Shown here: positions 9,984-22,043 of the stretch, one piece after another | Layout of the letters: the number at the start of each line of letters is the position of its first letter | Position numbering within the stretch: position 1 is the first letter of the stretch | Source of the DNA: Adiantum capillus-veneris | Lineage: Eukaryota > Streptophyta > Polypodiopsida > Polypodiales > Pteridaceae | Length of the DNA stretch: 64,000 nt | NCBI GenBank assembly: GCA_014529385.2 | Contig: CM043963.1 | Location: 68,247,912 to 68,311,911, forward strand | Direction of reading: 5' to 3' | Notes under the pieces: generated by a model | The model's input: only the letters and a program-made list of their open reading frames with translations | What the model was told of the DNA's origin: nothing | Database searches by the model: none | Made by a program: the position numbers and the translations under genes

Positions 9984-11487
9984 TGATGCATGGTTTTTAG
10001 GACCCCTTCTGAAGATGCAATAAAGGCACAGTCAGATGTTGGGGAGATGAGGACACTCTAGTCCAAGGGATCTCGAAAGAGAAGAAAAATCTACTTCACA
10101 AGAACCAAAGAGTAAAAAGTGCCATGGACAGAAGATACGTGGGAACGAGCTCTTATGCATGCCTACAACCTATATCTTACAGAATAGCCCATTCTAGGTG
10201 TGAATTTCTAGTGAAATTTACACGAGGATGTTCGTGTGGACTCACAACACAGCATACTCAGTTTTCACTTTTTTACCGATAGTAAATATTTTTTACCACA
10301 GTAAATATTTTTTACCTACAGTAAATATTTTTCACCTACATGGTAAATACAAGTCACTTTTTACCTACAGTAACTTTTTTTACCCATGGTAAATATTTTT
10401 TACTGCACCATAAGTATTTGGTAGGTAACAGTTCACTGTTACTAGAAGCAGTGATTGGGCATCAACAATGCAGTTACAGGAGGAGAAAAGGGGAAAATCT
10501 TATAGTAAAGGTGAGTCAACAGGGATAAAGACTTTTGATTTGAAAAGCGACATGCTGATTTTTGCAAAGAACACATGTCAAAAGAAGCCATGGTTGAGGA
10601 TTTTTTGAGAATTTGATATTCAGCAGGTCCCCCCCTGACATGTGCAGAACCTCCAGTTTCAACAGCCACCTTACCTGCTCTTAAATGCTGGTCAAGGCCT
10701 TATTCCCATGTGCCACAATCAGAAAAATCAGCATTCACCCTCCCCTCTCACATCACTCTAGAGAATATCTTAATGGTGACATATCATGTGACCTCAATCT
10801 GTTGACTACCCTAAGCAAAAAGTAACCCCAATCAGCGGATTTAAGCATGTTTATCCCTAATCCTAAACCCTCTCAGAAACCTATATAAGGAGGCCTTATC
10901 TCACTCAAAACCAACACTTCACCCACTTCACCAAGCAACGAAGCTATGACGACATTGCTCACAACGAGGAGCTATGGATGGAGCTCTACTCTCTCTCCCT
11001 CTCTCTCTCTCCCTCTAGTATGCTACACTACTAGCCCTAAAACCTAAATAAGGAGTCTTCTCTCATGCTCCATGGCCACCATCCTCGCCATCATTCTCTA
11101 AGGTATTGATGTGTTGCTAGTAGGATCATACCTACTTGCTGGGTTGATTGTTTTTTACAAGGGATTATGCCATCCTTGGCTTGCTTCTCTATATCCTTGT
11201 TATGTATGATCAGATGCCGTTGTATTGTTAAGCTGATGTCTTGTGTATATATATGCTACATAAGGTCCCTAAGCTTCGTTTCTATGTGTTTTGCCATATG
11301 TTTTGATGCCATCATAATGCCAGAAGTCTCACTTGCCTATGTGCACTATGTGTGAGGTCCCTAAACCTCTTAATTTAGGGTGGTGCCCCCTTTGTTTTGT
11401 TCTTTGCTTGTTTGCATGAGGCGTGGTTTGTGGAGTGTGCACGAGTACAGAGGCCACCCGATTGCACTGCTCTTTTTCCCGCTATCA
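9984..11487 (+). repeat. 3' LTR of gypsy 1
   Basis: Copy of 2436-3919 with scattered single-base changes, one extra unit (about 20 bp) of the TTTTTACCTACAGTAAATAT tandem near 10310, and slightly different T runs. Ends CGCTATCA. The CA repeat resumes immediately after. Confidence 0.92.
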
Positions 11488-12150
11488 ACATGCATATGCA
11501 TATACGTGCATGCATACACACACACATGTACACACACGCACATGACACCCATATGCACATACACACACATACATGCACATGCACATGCACATGCACACAC
11601 ATACATATACACAGACACACGCATATGCAGCATACGCTCACGTCTATGCGACTTGTCTCTCACGCTGCTTGCCACTTGCCGCTCAAGCATACTCTCAAAC
11701 AGCATGCCCCTCACGCATATGCTAACGTCGCTTGTTGCTTGCCACTCACGCATACGCCACATACGATCATGCATACACTCACATACACACATGCACACAC
11801 ATACATATACACATAACCACATGCACATACACACATACGCTCACGCCTATGCCGCTTTCCGACTACGCATACGCTAACACATCTTGCTGCTCATGTATAT
11901 GCTCACGTCGCTTGCTGCTTACCGCATGCCACTCATGCATACAATCACGTATATGCCACATATGCCGCTCACGCATGCCGCTCATGTATACGATCACGTA
12001 TATGCCACATATGCTCACGCATAAGCCACATACGCTCATGTATATGCCACATATGCTCATGCATATACTCATACATACACACATGTACACACACATACAC
12101 GACCACACATACGCATACTCATGCACACACTCACACATACACATTGCCTG
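11488..12150. repeat. CA/TG-rich microsatellite, right part, with GCTCACG/CCACATA repeats
   Basis: This continues the array interrupted by gypsy 1. From about 11630 it changes into a degenerate longer repeat with CATACGCTCACG..TATGCC and GCTTGCTGCTTGCC cores, then CACATATGCTCACGCATA units near 11990-12060, then CA again. Open frames through it are repeat artefacts. Confidence 0.85.
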
Positions 12151-12159
12151 TTGTTCAAT

Positions 12160-12955
12160 TATAGATACGGTCTCCCGTGATCCTTGGGACCCACCCACCC
12201 CGAGACGTGGTTTGGTAGTGGATGTACTTACTCTAGAGCAGATGGAGATGATGGAGCACCTTTAAATACTTATGAGAGACATCACTTGGAATGCATTTCG
12301 TCGTGATCTCTTGGAAAGCCATTCCAAAGGAGAGAAAGGAATATGTCATTGTCACTCTCCATGATGAGTCTCCACAGTCCCAACCAGATGTGCGCTTTAA
12401 TGACACTCTTTATGATGTGCCGCATGGGAATGTTACTTGGGCATCGTTGCTCAGAGACGCACGATGCATACAAAGAGGGTAGGAATCAGCCCAATTGGGT
12501 TGATAATGAGACGTGGGCAAGGATCAAGGCGGAGCGAGATGGTAACCCACGATTGTTTCAACAATAAGTGGATGCGCGCTCAGAGCAAAGTAGCAGCAAC
12601 ATGTTGCATCTTGGGAGTGGAGGGATGGATGTCATGAAGCGAGATTTTGTAAGTATTACTTCACATTAATTTAGAGAGATTTTGTAAGTTCATGTTTGTG
12701 TTTAATGTCATGTTTTGAGATATGTTTGCTCAATGTATTTCATTTGCTGCGAAGGTAGTTCGATCGATGTTCGACTCAATTGGAGATGGACTGCACGTTC
12801 TCTCATGGCTACAATCGTCTTTGAGTAAAGCTCATATCCAAGGACTCTTCAGTGATGATGCGCATATGTATTCGTATGTCGCGCATAGGCATTTTCTCAT
12901 TAAGATTGTGCAGTTTTGTTTATGTGCAGGGAGTGCCACCATCCCCATTGCGTAA
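12160..12955 (+). pseudogene. Decayed transposon protein, possibly the plant transposase (PTTA/En-Spm, Transposase_24) type
   Basis: Broken frames carry NQPNWVDNETWARIKAERDG, then after a stop ARSEQSSSNMLHLGSGGM. This resembles the W..W..E, N..NR and H-GS layout of the plant CACTA companion protein, but the likeness is weak. A TATAG acceptor-like site precedes it at about 12160. A further open piece (12722-12955) has no motif I know. It faces away from the TNP2 remnant at the left edge, so both could derive from one CACTA element. That is a guess. Confidence 0.3.
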
Positions 12956-12959
12956 GGAC

Positions 12960-13330
12960 TAGCTCTCCGATTAGGGAGTCCGCGATGTCCTTAATTCATT
13001 ATATTTTGTAATCCTCAATTTATCCTATGATGTATCTTTTACATGCAATAATTTTATATTTTGTAATGACCAAATTATCAATAAAATAGCGTACAATACA
13101 ATACAATCGTGTTATGGTTGCAATTCACGTTATGGTCTCTTATTTTCTTTATGTTATGTGATGGTGTTGTAATTGTTATGTTATATTATGGTGTGTATTT
13201 GTTATGTCTCTTTTGACACTTGTTTTTTTTAAGGTATGGTGTTGTTATGGTGTGAGCATTGATTTTGTTATGGTGTGCATCTATTAATGGGCTATTAACA
13301 TAATATGGCGGAAGGGGGAGCCCTGTACAT
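12960..13330. repeat. Degenerate GTTATGGTGT minisatellite
   Basis: Between about 13110 and 13285 the motif GTTATGGTGT or close variants recurs at least eight times with short spacers. No coding signal. Confidence 0.55.
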
Positions 13331-14404
13331 GTGTCGCAATTTGTGACCTGAAGGCTAAAGTCCAAAACTAAAAGAAGCCCCTTTGCATGCAATAAAGAGG
13401 GAGAGAGGGAGAGAGAGAGAGGCCGCCGGAGGCGGCCGACCGTACTAGTAACCTTTATGCCACACCCTTACAAGGGTGTATTTGGGTAGAGTGTGATATA
13501 TTGTAGTTTGGGGGTATCCAACTATAATATGTCCCACTCTGTCCAAAAATAAATAAAAATGCACAGAGCCAGTATCACTCTTGGTAAGTTTTTCCGTAAG
13601 GCTAGGATATTACCCCCGGTAAAACCCTTAGTAATTCTACCAATAAAACTCAGAAATTAATGGGGATTTTATCGGCCTAATGATACTGGGGTTTTACCGA
13701 GGCCGTGGTATTTTTTTGGAAAAAAATTATACTTGTATTTTCCCCGTTATTCCCTCTGGTACATGGCTAATCCCTCGTAGTGGTTTCTAAGGTTTTTAAA
13801 TAAATCATAGACATCCTAAGGTCTGGTCCTGGGTCTCTTCAACAAATAAGTTCATCATCGCAGAGATTCTCAATTATTTATAAGCTTCTAGAAGCCCTTT
13901 CATATTTCACATTACTGTTAATAAAACACACACATAAAAATTACACAATAGAATGAGACACACAATGCACTACCATTCTCTACATGTCTTTGATAACACT
14001 ACTTGGAACTATCTATACATCTCTAGGCTATCCAAGATAGCAAAACTTCCATATTTGTCAATTATTTGTGCAAGTGTTTAGCATACAAGCATCGTAACTT
14101 CTACTATTCGCACCTATAGTATCTCACGAATTCATCGACACCGCTAGTGATGCTCATTAATTGAGCGTGAGGAGTGAAACTTTGTTTAAAGAGAAAGGGG
14201 ATTTGTGGATCGCCATTTTTGACGCACATGTTCATTTTTCTACTCCTCGAAAGAATCACATAGTTTGCAAAAGAGGAATTGAAGAGACGTGTGCACAAAG
14301 ACAAATAAAAGCAACAAACGTCGAAAGACAGAAAAATCTATACTATTTTATTAATGAGGAATGAGAAGTACGGTGTGGTGCTTCTCAACCCTCATTCATA
14401 AGCC
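13331..14404. other. Intergenic, no gene recognised
   Basis: Contains a GA tract (13394-13421) joined to the palindrome GGCCGCCGGAGGCGGCC, and a stretch of repeated GGTAAAACCC/GGGGTTTTACC-like motifs (13600-13700) that can fold on itself. The short open frames near 14100-14360 have no known motif. Confidence 0.4.
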
Positions 14405-14409
14405 ACGAT

Positions 14410-14601
14410 TGAAGGAGTACGAGCGGAAGTGCGACGCGAGAGAGAGTGCGAGAAGAAGAGCACGACGATATGGTGAACTCGCTCTACTGTAATGTGTAGA
14501 GCATAGTGAGTTCTTATTAGGTTTTAACAAAAGAATATGTGTACATACCTGGCGGCCCGCCCACTTACCTGGGCGACCACATTGGGCTTTATACCCCAAC
14601 A
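14410..14601 (-). repeat. 3' LTR of copia copy 1
   Basis: 192 bp, identical in layout to 22044-22235 and to the LTRs at 56521 and 61867. TG...CA ends are on the minus strand. Confidence 0.93.
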
Positions 14602-14690
14602 ACCTCCCACTTAAAGTCCAATGTGGTACTTTAAGTGTGAGAGAAGCTACTATACAAGCTAATATACAAGAGATGTAGAGAAGTGATGTA

Positions 14691-17600
14691 CTACCCTACA
14701 CCTAACTGCTTGCGAAAATGCGCAAAGCTCTCTGAGGGAAGTCCTTTTGTAAGTAGATCAGCAGGATTTTCTGTGGTGTGAACTTTGACAAGCTGAAGTT
14801 GCTTATCCTCGAGCATTTCCCTGATGAAATGATACTTCACATCCACATGCTTTGTCTTTGAGTGATAAACTGGATTGCGAGCAAATTGTATACCACTTTG
14901 ACTATCACAATATAACACAGGCATCTCTTCTTTGATTCCCAAATCTGTTACTAGTGATTAAGCCAAATTGATTCTTTGCATGCCTCTGATGCTGCAACAT
15001 ATTCAGCCTCTGTAGTAGACTGAGTAACACAATCTTGTAATCTAGAACGCCATGATACTGCTCCACCAGCCAATGTAAAGACATACCCTGACGTCGACCT
15101 TCGGTTGTCTAAGTCACCTGCATAATCTGAGTCTGTAAAACCCTTTACACTTAGCTCCTGACTCCCATAGCATATACGCATACTCTTTGTAGCTTTCAGG
15201 TATCTCAATATTCCTTTCACTGCCTCGCAATGTTTCTTGCCTGGGTTTGACATGTATCGACTTACTACTCCCCACTGCAAATGCAATGCCTGGGCGAGTA
15301 GAAATCATTGCATACATCAAACTACCCACTGCAGACGCATATGGAATCTTATCCATTTCAGCCTTTTCTTCCTCAGACACAGGACAATATTGTTTGCTAC
15401 GTTTCACATATGGTGGCAATGGAACACTCAATGCCTTTCCCTTCTCCATATTGAAACGGTGCAAAACCTTGTCAATATACTCTGTTTGAGATAACCAAAT
15501 CAACTTCTTTGATCTGTCTCTCTCAATGCGCATACCAAGTATATGACTTGCCTCACCCATGTCTTTCATGTCAAACGATTTTGCCATCTTTGACTTCAAA
15601 GCTGAAATTTATTCCAAGTGCTTGCCAGCAATCAACATGTCATCCACATACAAAATAAGGATCACCAACTGCCATCCTTAGCCTTCTTTGTATATAGACA
15701 ATGATCGAACTCACAACGTTTGTAGCCTTGAGAAAGCATAAACTTGTGGAATTTATGGTACCATGCCCTTGGTGATTGTTTTAAGCCATAAAGACTCTTT
15801 AACAACTGGCATACCCAATCTTCCTTGCCTTTCTCAACAAACCCTTCTGGCTACTGCATGTAAATTTCCACATCTAAATCACCATGCAAGAACGCTGTCT
15901 TGACATCCATTTGGTGCAACACCAAATCTAATATGGCAACCAATGCAAGAAAGCATCTCAATGTAGTCATCTTGACCACCGGAGAGAAGACTTCATCAAA
16001 GTCAATGCCTTGTTCTTGCTTAAAGCCCTTGGCAACAAGCCTTGCTTTGTACTTTGGCTGACTATCATGAGCGGTGATCTTATACTTGTAAACCCATTTA
16101 CAGGGTAGAGCCTTTTTGCCCCGTGGTAATTTAACTAGCTTCCATGTCTGGTTTTTATGCAGAGCTGTCATCTCTGACCGCATGGCCAATTGCCAATTCT
16201 CGGAGTCCTTCATTTGCACTGCTTCCTTGTAACATGAAGGCTCATTGCAATCAGTCAACATGACATAGTTCATAGATGGAACAAACCTATCAGGAGGTCG
16301 CGTGACACGTCCAGATCTACGCACAATAGGTGGCTCAGGCTCAGCCACAACCTGTGGTTCCACTCTATCCTTTCCTTGCTCCTCTTGAGCCCTGACATTT
16401 TGTCTTGCACGTGCAGGTCCATCTTCTTGGAAGACAACTCTTCTAATCTCCTCAACCCTCTCTGGTTTAGAATGATATTTGGATTCATTAAAGTGAACAT
16501 CATTGCTGCGGACAACCTTTCTGGATTCGGGATCCCAAAGTCTGTACCCCATCTCACCAGAATTACCATAGCCTAGAAAGATGCACTTTCTACTCTTTGG
16601 CTCATGTTTGTTCCTAAATTCCTTTGGAACGTGAGTATATGCCTCACAGCCAAAGACTCTGAGATGCTTGTATGAGGGCATTTTGCCTGACCATACCATC
16701 TCTGGCACTGAATCGTTCTGCAAAACCTTGCTAGGAGATCTATTTACAAGATGAACAGCTGTTGATACAGCTTCAGCCCAAAACCCATTTGGCAGCTGTG
16801 CATTAGACAACATACTTTTGACCTTCTCTTGTATGGTCCTATTCATCCTCTCAGCAACACCATTTTGAGGAGGATTGTAAGGAGCAGTAAGTTCACGTTT
16901 TATATCTTTTGACTCACAAAAGTCCTGAAAGGCCTTTGAAACATACTCTCCACCATTGTCAGTGCGTAATCATTTAAGCTTCTTGCCACTCTGATTCTCC
17001 ACAAGTGTCACAAACGTTTTGAAAACACTAAACGCTTCATCCTTGTGCTTGAGAAAGTAAACCCATACTTTCCTCGAGTAATCATCTATAAATTTCATAA
17101 AGTAAGAAGCTCCCCCTAGAGATAGGTTAGGCATAGGTCCACACAAATCACTATGAACAAGTGCCAACTGTGTATCTCTTCTACTGCTTCTATGCTTATG
17201 TGGCTGCTGTGTTTGCTTACCATACAGACAATGTTCACAGAATTCAAAATCATTAAATGAAAAGCCAGGCAAATAACCAGAACGAGACAAGATTTCCATT
17301 CCCTTCTTGGACATATGTCCTAACCGGCTATGCCACAAAGAAACGTTCGGCTGCTCGGTTACATTGATTACATTTTTAGAGACATTTGATACATAAATCA
17401 TGTAAAGTCCTCCAGACTTTACTCCATGTGCTACTGTCATAGAACCCTTGGATATCTTCCACATGTTCTATCCAAAAGTGGTGACGTAGCCAGCATCATC
17501 AAGTAAACCTGTGCTGATCAAGCTCTTTGTAATTGCGGGAACATGTCTCACATTCTTCAGCGTGAAAGAAGAGCCATTCTAAAACTTCAATTGTACATCT

Positions 17601-18001
17601 CCAACACCTAAGATCTCACATGTCTGCCCATTGCCTAGCCGAACATGATCTTTAGTGGTCACATAAGAAGTAAACCACTCCTTGTTTGGAGACACATGAA
17701 GTGATGTCCTTGAGTCTATAATCGAGTCACTCAGTGCATTTCCATCAGATGCTGTAAGAAGAGCTGAGTCCATTGTATTCTTCAAGAAGTAGATGTCTCC
17801 TGACACTAGACTGTCATCCTCTGCAACAGTGTTTGTCACATTTATTTCTTGAATCTTCACTGAGGACTTGTTCTTCTCACCATGGTCTTCAGCTTTCTCT
17901 TTGCCTTTTTCTGCTTTCCATTCTCTGCAGTCTCTTTTCATGTGACCCTTCTTGACACAATGGTAGCATTCTATGTCACTCTTGCCTTTAGCACTGCGGG
18001 A
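14691..18001 (-). pseudogene. pol: copia copy 1: end of gag, protease, integrase, RT and RNase H, broken
   Basis: Read from 18001 down: a zinc knuckle CYHCVKKGHMKRDC, then a protease whose active site reads IIDSRTSLH where copy 2 has IIDSGASLH, so the catalytic DSGA is changed. Integrase follows with its HHCC motif (WHSRLGHM...CEHC). There is a stop in place of the cysteine before LRTD near 16970, then PPQNGVAERMN, then RT with NGFWAEAVSTAVHLVN upstream and QMDVKTAFLHGD. The YVDD triad region near 15640 survives but lies in a frameshifted stretch (15600-15850). RNase H ends at 14691 with ADLLTKGLP. At least four frame breaks separate the open pieces, so no product is expected. Confidence 0.9.
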
Positions 18002-18006
18002 CTTGC

Positions 18007-18124
18007 TGTTGAGAGAGAAGGAGAGAACACAGAAGTAGAACCCCAAAGTGTGTAGAATACACACATGAGATGATGTATATATAGAGAAGCCATATATTGA
18101 GTAGCTTCACATATAAGCTCAACA
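18007..18124 (-). repeat. 3' LTR of the nested element, 24 bp shorter than its partner
   Basis: 118 bp. It lacks the 24-bp segment containing GGGGACGTGGGTGCC that the other LTR has between two ATATATAGAG copies. Loss by slippage between these 10-bp repeats explains it. Confidence 0.85.
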
Positions 18125-18837
18125 CCCCCGCTCAAATAAGGGTCCCTAACTGTGGATGAAAAAAACCCTTGGGGGATCAAGGGAAAAACCCACAGCTCTA
18201 TATACACCCACCGTTATATTATAAAAATCATTAAATATACAAATGTTTACGAGGAGCTACATCACTCCTTTTACAATGAATGTTTTATGAGGAGTTACAT
18301 TACTCCTATCCTATCAATACAATAATGAATACAAAGGTTCAATAAAGAGGTGTAAAAGCTATCGATTAGCTTGTAATCAAAAGTGTCTCCGTGAATCTGC
18401 TGTGTAGCTTGTCATCAATATCGCATCACCAAACATGTCTTCATGTTGTCATCAATATGGCATCACCAAACATATCTTCATAAATCTTTTATTGTCACCA
18501 AGTTTGTCTTCATAAAATCAATTCTTTGATCAATCCTACATAGATCATAGACTCCAAAAGAAAACATGTCATGAAAATTATTAGCATCGTTAATGAAATA
18601 ATTACGTTCACAATGCCATAAGAGATGGTTCGAGACGCCACTCTTTTGACGACATATATACGCACGACAACATATGGTACATAAAGTATAAACGTAAAAG
18701 TACAAAATGTGTGATTACGTGATACAAATGATATGTGTATATACTACATAAAACAACATTTATCAATGTAGTAATTAATGAATACCATCAAAGTATTAAC
18801 AAAATATCATCATTATATCAATAAAAATGAATAAATG

Positions 18838-19230
18838 ATCATGGTATCAACGAAAAGCATCATGATATCACCGAGAATAATCATTGTATCAACGAAACAA
18901 CATCATGGCATCACCGAGAATAACCATGGTATCAACGAAACATCATCATGGCATCACCGAGAATAACCATGGTATCAACGAAACAATATCATGGTATCAC
19001 TGAGAATAACCATGGTATCAACAAAACATCATCATGGTATCAACAAAAATCACCATGGAATCAACGAAATATCATCATGGAATCACCGAGAATAACCATG
19101 GTATCAACGAAATATCATCATGGCACCACCGAGAATAACCATGGTATCAATGACATATCATCATGGTATCAACGAAAATCACCATGACCAAAGTATTAAC
19201 AAAACATCATCATGGTACCATCAAAATCAC
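18838..19230. repeat. Minisatellite inside the nested element (CATCATGGTATCAACGA type)
   Basis: Units of about 36-40 bp alternate CATCATGG(C/T)ATCACCGAGAATAACCATGG and TATCAACGAAA. About ten imperfect copies are present. The open frame through it (18948-19187) is a product of the repeat. Confidence 0.8.
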
Positions 19231-19499
19231 TATGGTATCAATGAGAAATTATCAATAAAACGACGTAAACTATATCTCTAAAAGAATAATTATAGAGAAT
19301 CAATGAACGAGTATATCATATAGCAAAAGATCATGTACCAACAATAGCTCGATAGAATTTGGACGATCATCAACGGCTCGACTGAATCGGAACGATGTGT
19401 AACTGGCTTCTGCAGCAAAGTTACTTCAGTAACAAATATATGATTGATGAAGAAAAATATAATTGAGAAGTTTTCAATTATGAGAAAAATCAAAAGCAA

Positions 19500-20110
19500 A
19501 AAGTAAAATTTTGATTTTCAAACATATTCGCAGTCCGAGACGATAACCCAAAATCGGTGGAGAATTTAGAGAAACTTTCTTCTGCAAAGTTATAGACCAC
19601 ATCGATTCCAATCCCCATCGCGGATAGTTTCTTCTGCAAAGTTGTAGAACACATCGATTCCGGTCTCTCACGCGGGTAGTTTTTCTGTAAAGTTGTAGAC
19701 CACATCGATTCCGGTCTCTCACGCGGGTAGTTTCTGCAAAATCGTTTTCAACAAGCAGAAAAATCAAAAACAAAAAACGAAAATTGCTTTTCAGGTATGT
19801 ACGCAGTCCGCGAACGATAACTCAAAATCGGTGCAGAATTTGAAAACACTTTCTTCTGCAAAGTTGTAGACCACATCGATTCCGGTCTCTAAAGCGGGTA
19901 GTTTCTGCAAAATCGTTTCCAATTAGCACAAAAATCAAAAACAAAACGCGAAAGCTGTTTTTCAGGTATGTACGCAGTCCGCGAACGATAACTCAAAATC
20001 GGTGCAGAATTTGAAAAAACTTCCTTCTACAAAGTTGTAGACCACATCGATTCCGATCCCTTATACGGGAAGTTTCTGCAAAATCGATTTTTATCAGGAG
20101 AAAAATTGAA
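19500..20110. repeat. Tandem repeat of about 150 bp inside the nested element
   Basis: Three to four copies of a unit with CGCAGTCCGCGAACGATAAC, AAAATCGGTG, then CTTCTGCAAAGTTGTAGACC, then CGATTCCGGTCTC and GCGGGTAGTTTCTGCAAAATCG. The copies near 19600-19740 are partial and repeat only the CTGCAAAGTTGTAGACC part. Confidence 0.75.
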
Positions 20111-20136
20111 AACAAAAACGTACTGCTCTGATACCA

Positions 20137-20278
20137 TGTTGAGAGAGAAGGAGAGAACACAGAAGTAGAACCCCAAAGTGTGTAGAATACACACATGAGA
20201 TGATGTATATATAGAGGGGACGTGGGTGCCATATATAGAGAAGCCATATATTGAGTAGCTTCACATATAAGCTCAACA
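20137..20278 (-). repeat. 5' LTR of the nested element
   Basis: 142 bp, TG...CA on the minus strand, followed on that strand by a Met-type primer site. Includes the 24-bp segment missing from the other LTR. Confidence 0.88.
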
Positions 20279-20947
20279 CTTGCTACGAGACTGATTCCTC
20301 TTTCCACCTTTGTACTTTTCTTTGGTCCTTCCCCTGACAACTAAGGTTGTTCCTTTGCCTTTGTCCATTGTCTTTCTATTGGTTTCTTCAGTAAGCAGAC
20401 TTCCTTCTACACCTGCTATGTTCAAACCATCTGGAGGTGCAGAATTACTCAAAGTTGTGCGAAAAGTGTCCCAACTTTCCGGCAATGTGATCAACAGGAA
20501 CATAGCTCTAACAGGTTCATCAAACTTGACACCTTGAGCTGACAACTGACTATAGATTGTGTTGAATCCATTCAGATGATTGGACATAGGTGTCCCTTCT
20601 TTCATCTTCAAGTCAACAAGCTTCTTAAGCCAATATACCTGTGAAGCTACACTCTGCTTCTCATAAAGATCACTCAGCTTTAACCATGCTTGATAAGCCG
20701 ACATCTCGTCTGCTACATTGAAGTAAACGCTTTCTACCAAAGTCAGCATAATGGTAGAAAGTGCCAATTCATCCATTTCGCTCCATTCATCTTCGTCCAT
20801 ATCTTCTGGTTTTATCCCCTTGAGCTTTATAGGTTTTATCTGCTTCTTTTGTACCAACACGTGCCAAATCTGCTTCTTCCACAATGGGAAATTGGTTCCA
20901 TCCAGCTTCTTGATATTGTAAAGAGCAGTGTCCTGTGATCCAGCCAT
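20279..20947 (-). pseudogene. gag: copia copy 1: gag N-terminal part
   Basis: ATG at 20947 gives MAGSQDTALYNIKKLDG, the start of a copia-type Gag. It continues through FPLWKKQIW and a UBN2-like region (MLTLVESVYFNVADEMSAYQ, LKLSDLYEKQ) to the basic KGGKRNQSRSK. It is cut at 20283 by the nested element, and its continuation with the zinc knuckle is at 18001 and below. It differs from copy 2 by only a few residues. Gag would package the element's RNA, but no full-length product can be made here. Confidence 0.9.
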
Positions 20948-22043
20948 AGCTACGCTTCACAGTAGTTTACTTTCTTGGGAAAAATTCGGCAGAGTTTCCC
21001 TTGTAAACTGACCTCTGAACCAATATCAACCTGTCAAATGAACCAAGAAAGCTTCAGATTCTGCATAAATTTCGGCAGAGTCTCCTTTGTAAAATGGCTC
21101 TGGTGTACTCAAAAACAGATCAAAAAACAGCTCAAAAACACTGTCTCTCTGACACTGTAAGCTGTGGGTAAACCTGTCCTGCACCTGTACTGTCTCTGAC
21201 TGTCCTGTCACTGTCCTGTAAGCATAGACTGCGACAATGCCTCAATGGCAGTAAAGCAAAGATGCAATCCCAACTGTCTAACTCACAGTCAATACATCCT
21301 AGCTGCCTATCTAAGGGTGCTCGAGGGATCGCTCCAAGACCTGTAGCACCGAAAGGATCTCAACATTCGAGAATCCCCCAGCTCAATAAAACCTCACTCG
21401 ATCCTCAACAAAGGCTGCAGTAAATCTGACAGTACATAGACATCCCACAAAGTCATACATCCACAAATTTCCCACTATATGCTGTAACCGCTGCGGCGGT
21501 TGTTTGCTGCGTGACTCACAGCCAGCAAACCCTTAATAGACATACATCATCTCTGACAATACATCCCATGTGGAAGTACCTGCAATGTCAGGATGAAATC
21601 TGGAATATCAAGCAACAAACACAAGCTACCTGATGAACTAGTGGATGTCGCCTACAGTCTGTGTGTAGATGTGCCCCTGTCGTATGTGACACGCCTCCAA
21701 GAACTGTGAGCCGTCCTTCGATGTGTAGACAGCCACAAATCACCACTCTGGGAGTGTTGATATCCTCAGCACCTGTAGTCGTAGGCCGAAAACCCCAAAT
21801 TTGCAAAGTCGGATCTGCACCCACTGAGACCACGTAGTCGAAAATGGCCTGTGCAGAACTTTGTCGAAGCCGAACGGTGGCCGAGATGACCTCAAAATGA
21901 AATTCTGAGAACACCAAGCCCCTCTGCTTCGCCACAGGATTTGGGGCCGTGTCTTCGCCTGTCGAATTTCACTGCAATCTGAGGTGGTGACTCTAGCCTC
22001 CTACAGTGCTGCCCCGAGCCTCGATCTGAGCTCTGATACCAGT
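20948..22043 (-). other. Leader of copia copy 1 with primer-binding site
   Basis: About 1.1 kb of untranslated leader between PBS (22041-22030 on the minus strand, TGGTATCAGAGC) and the gag start; the same leader is at 60770-61866. No coding signal is shared by both copies. Confidence 0.75.

Larger units (their letters stand above)
2436..11487 (+). mobile_element. Complete Ty3/gypsy LTR retrotransposon (gypsy 1)
   Basis: A 9.05-kb element bounded by two near-identical LTRs of 1484 and 1504 bp starting TGATGCATG and ending TCA. A candidate primer-binding site follows the 5' LTR and a purine tract precedes the 3' LTR. Flanks share ACAT (2432-2435 and 11488-11491), consistent with a target-site duplication, although the CA-rich target makes this ambiguous. 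The order protease, reverse transcriptase, RNase H, second RNase H, integrase is Ty3/gypsy. The extra archaeal-type RNase H points to the Tat-like branch. There are roughly 20-25 LTR differences by eye, so the insertion is fairly young. No transposon sits inside it. Confidence 0.93.
18007..20278 (-). mobile_element. Non-autonomous LTR element (TRIM/LARD-like) nested in copia gag
   Basis: A 2272-bp insertion with terminal repeats TGTTGAG...CTCAACA: 18007-18124 (118 bp) and 20137-20278 (142 bp). A target duplication CTTGC flanks it at 18002-18006 and 20279-20283. Copy 2 of the copia supplies the empty site, reading ACTTGCTACGAG there. On the minus strand TGGTATCAGAGC (20136-20125) follows the 5' LTR and a GAGCGGGGG tract precedes the 3' LTR. 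No coding frame is present, so it must have moved with proteins from another element. The interior is mostly two tandem repeats. Confidence 0.9.

Noticed and set aside
11370-12265. Overlapping open frames of 90-180 codons
   Set aside because: Repeat-derived, as above; partly the end of an LTR.
18948-19187. 79-codon repetitive protein; also considered as a CRISPR-like array
   Set aside because: The repeats have no constant-length unique spacers and lie inside a plant LTR element; it is a minisatellite.
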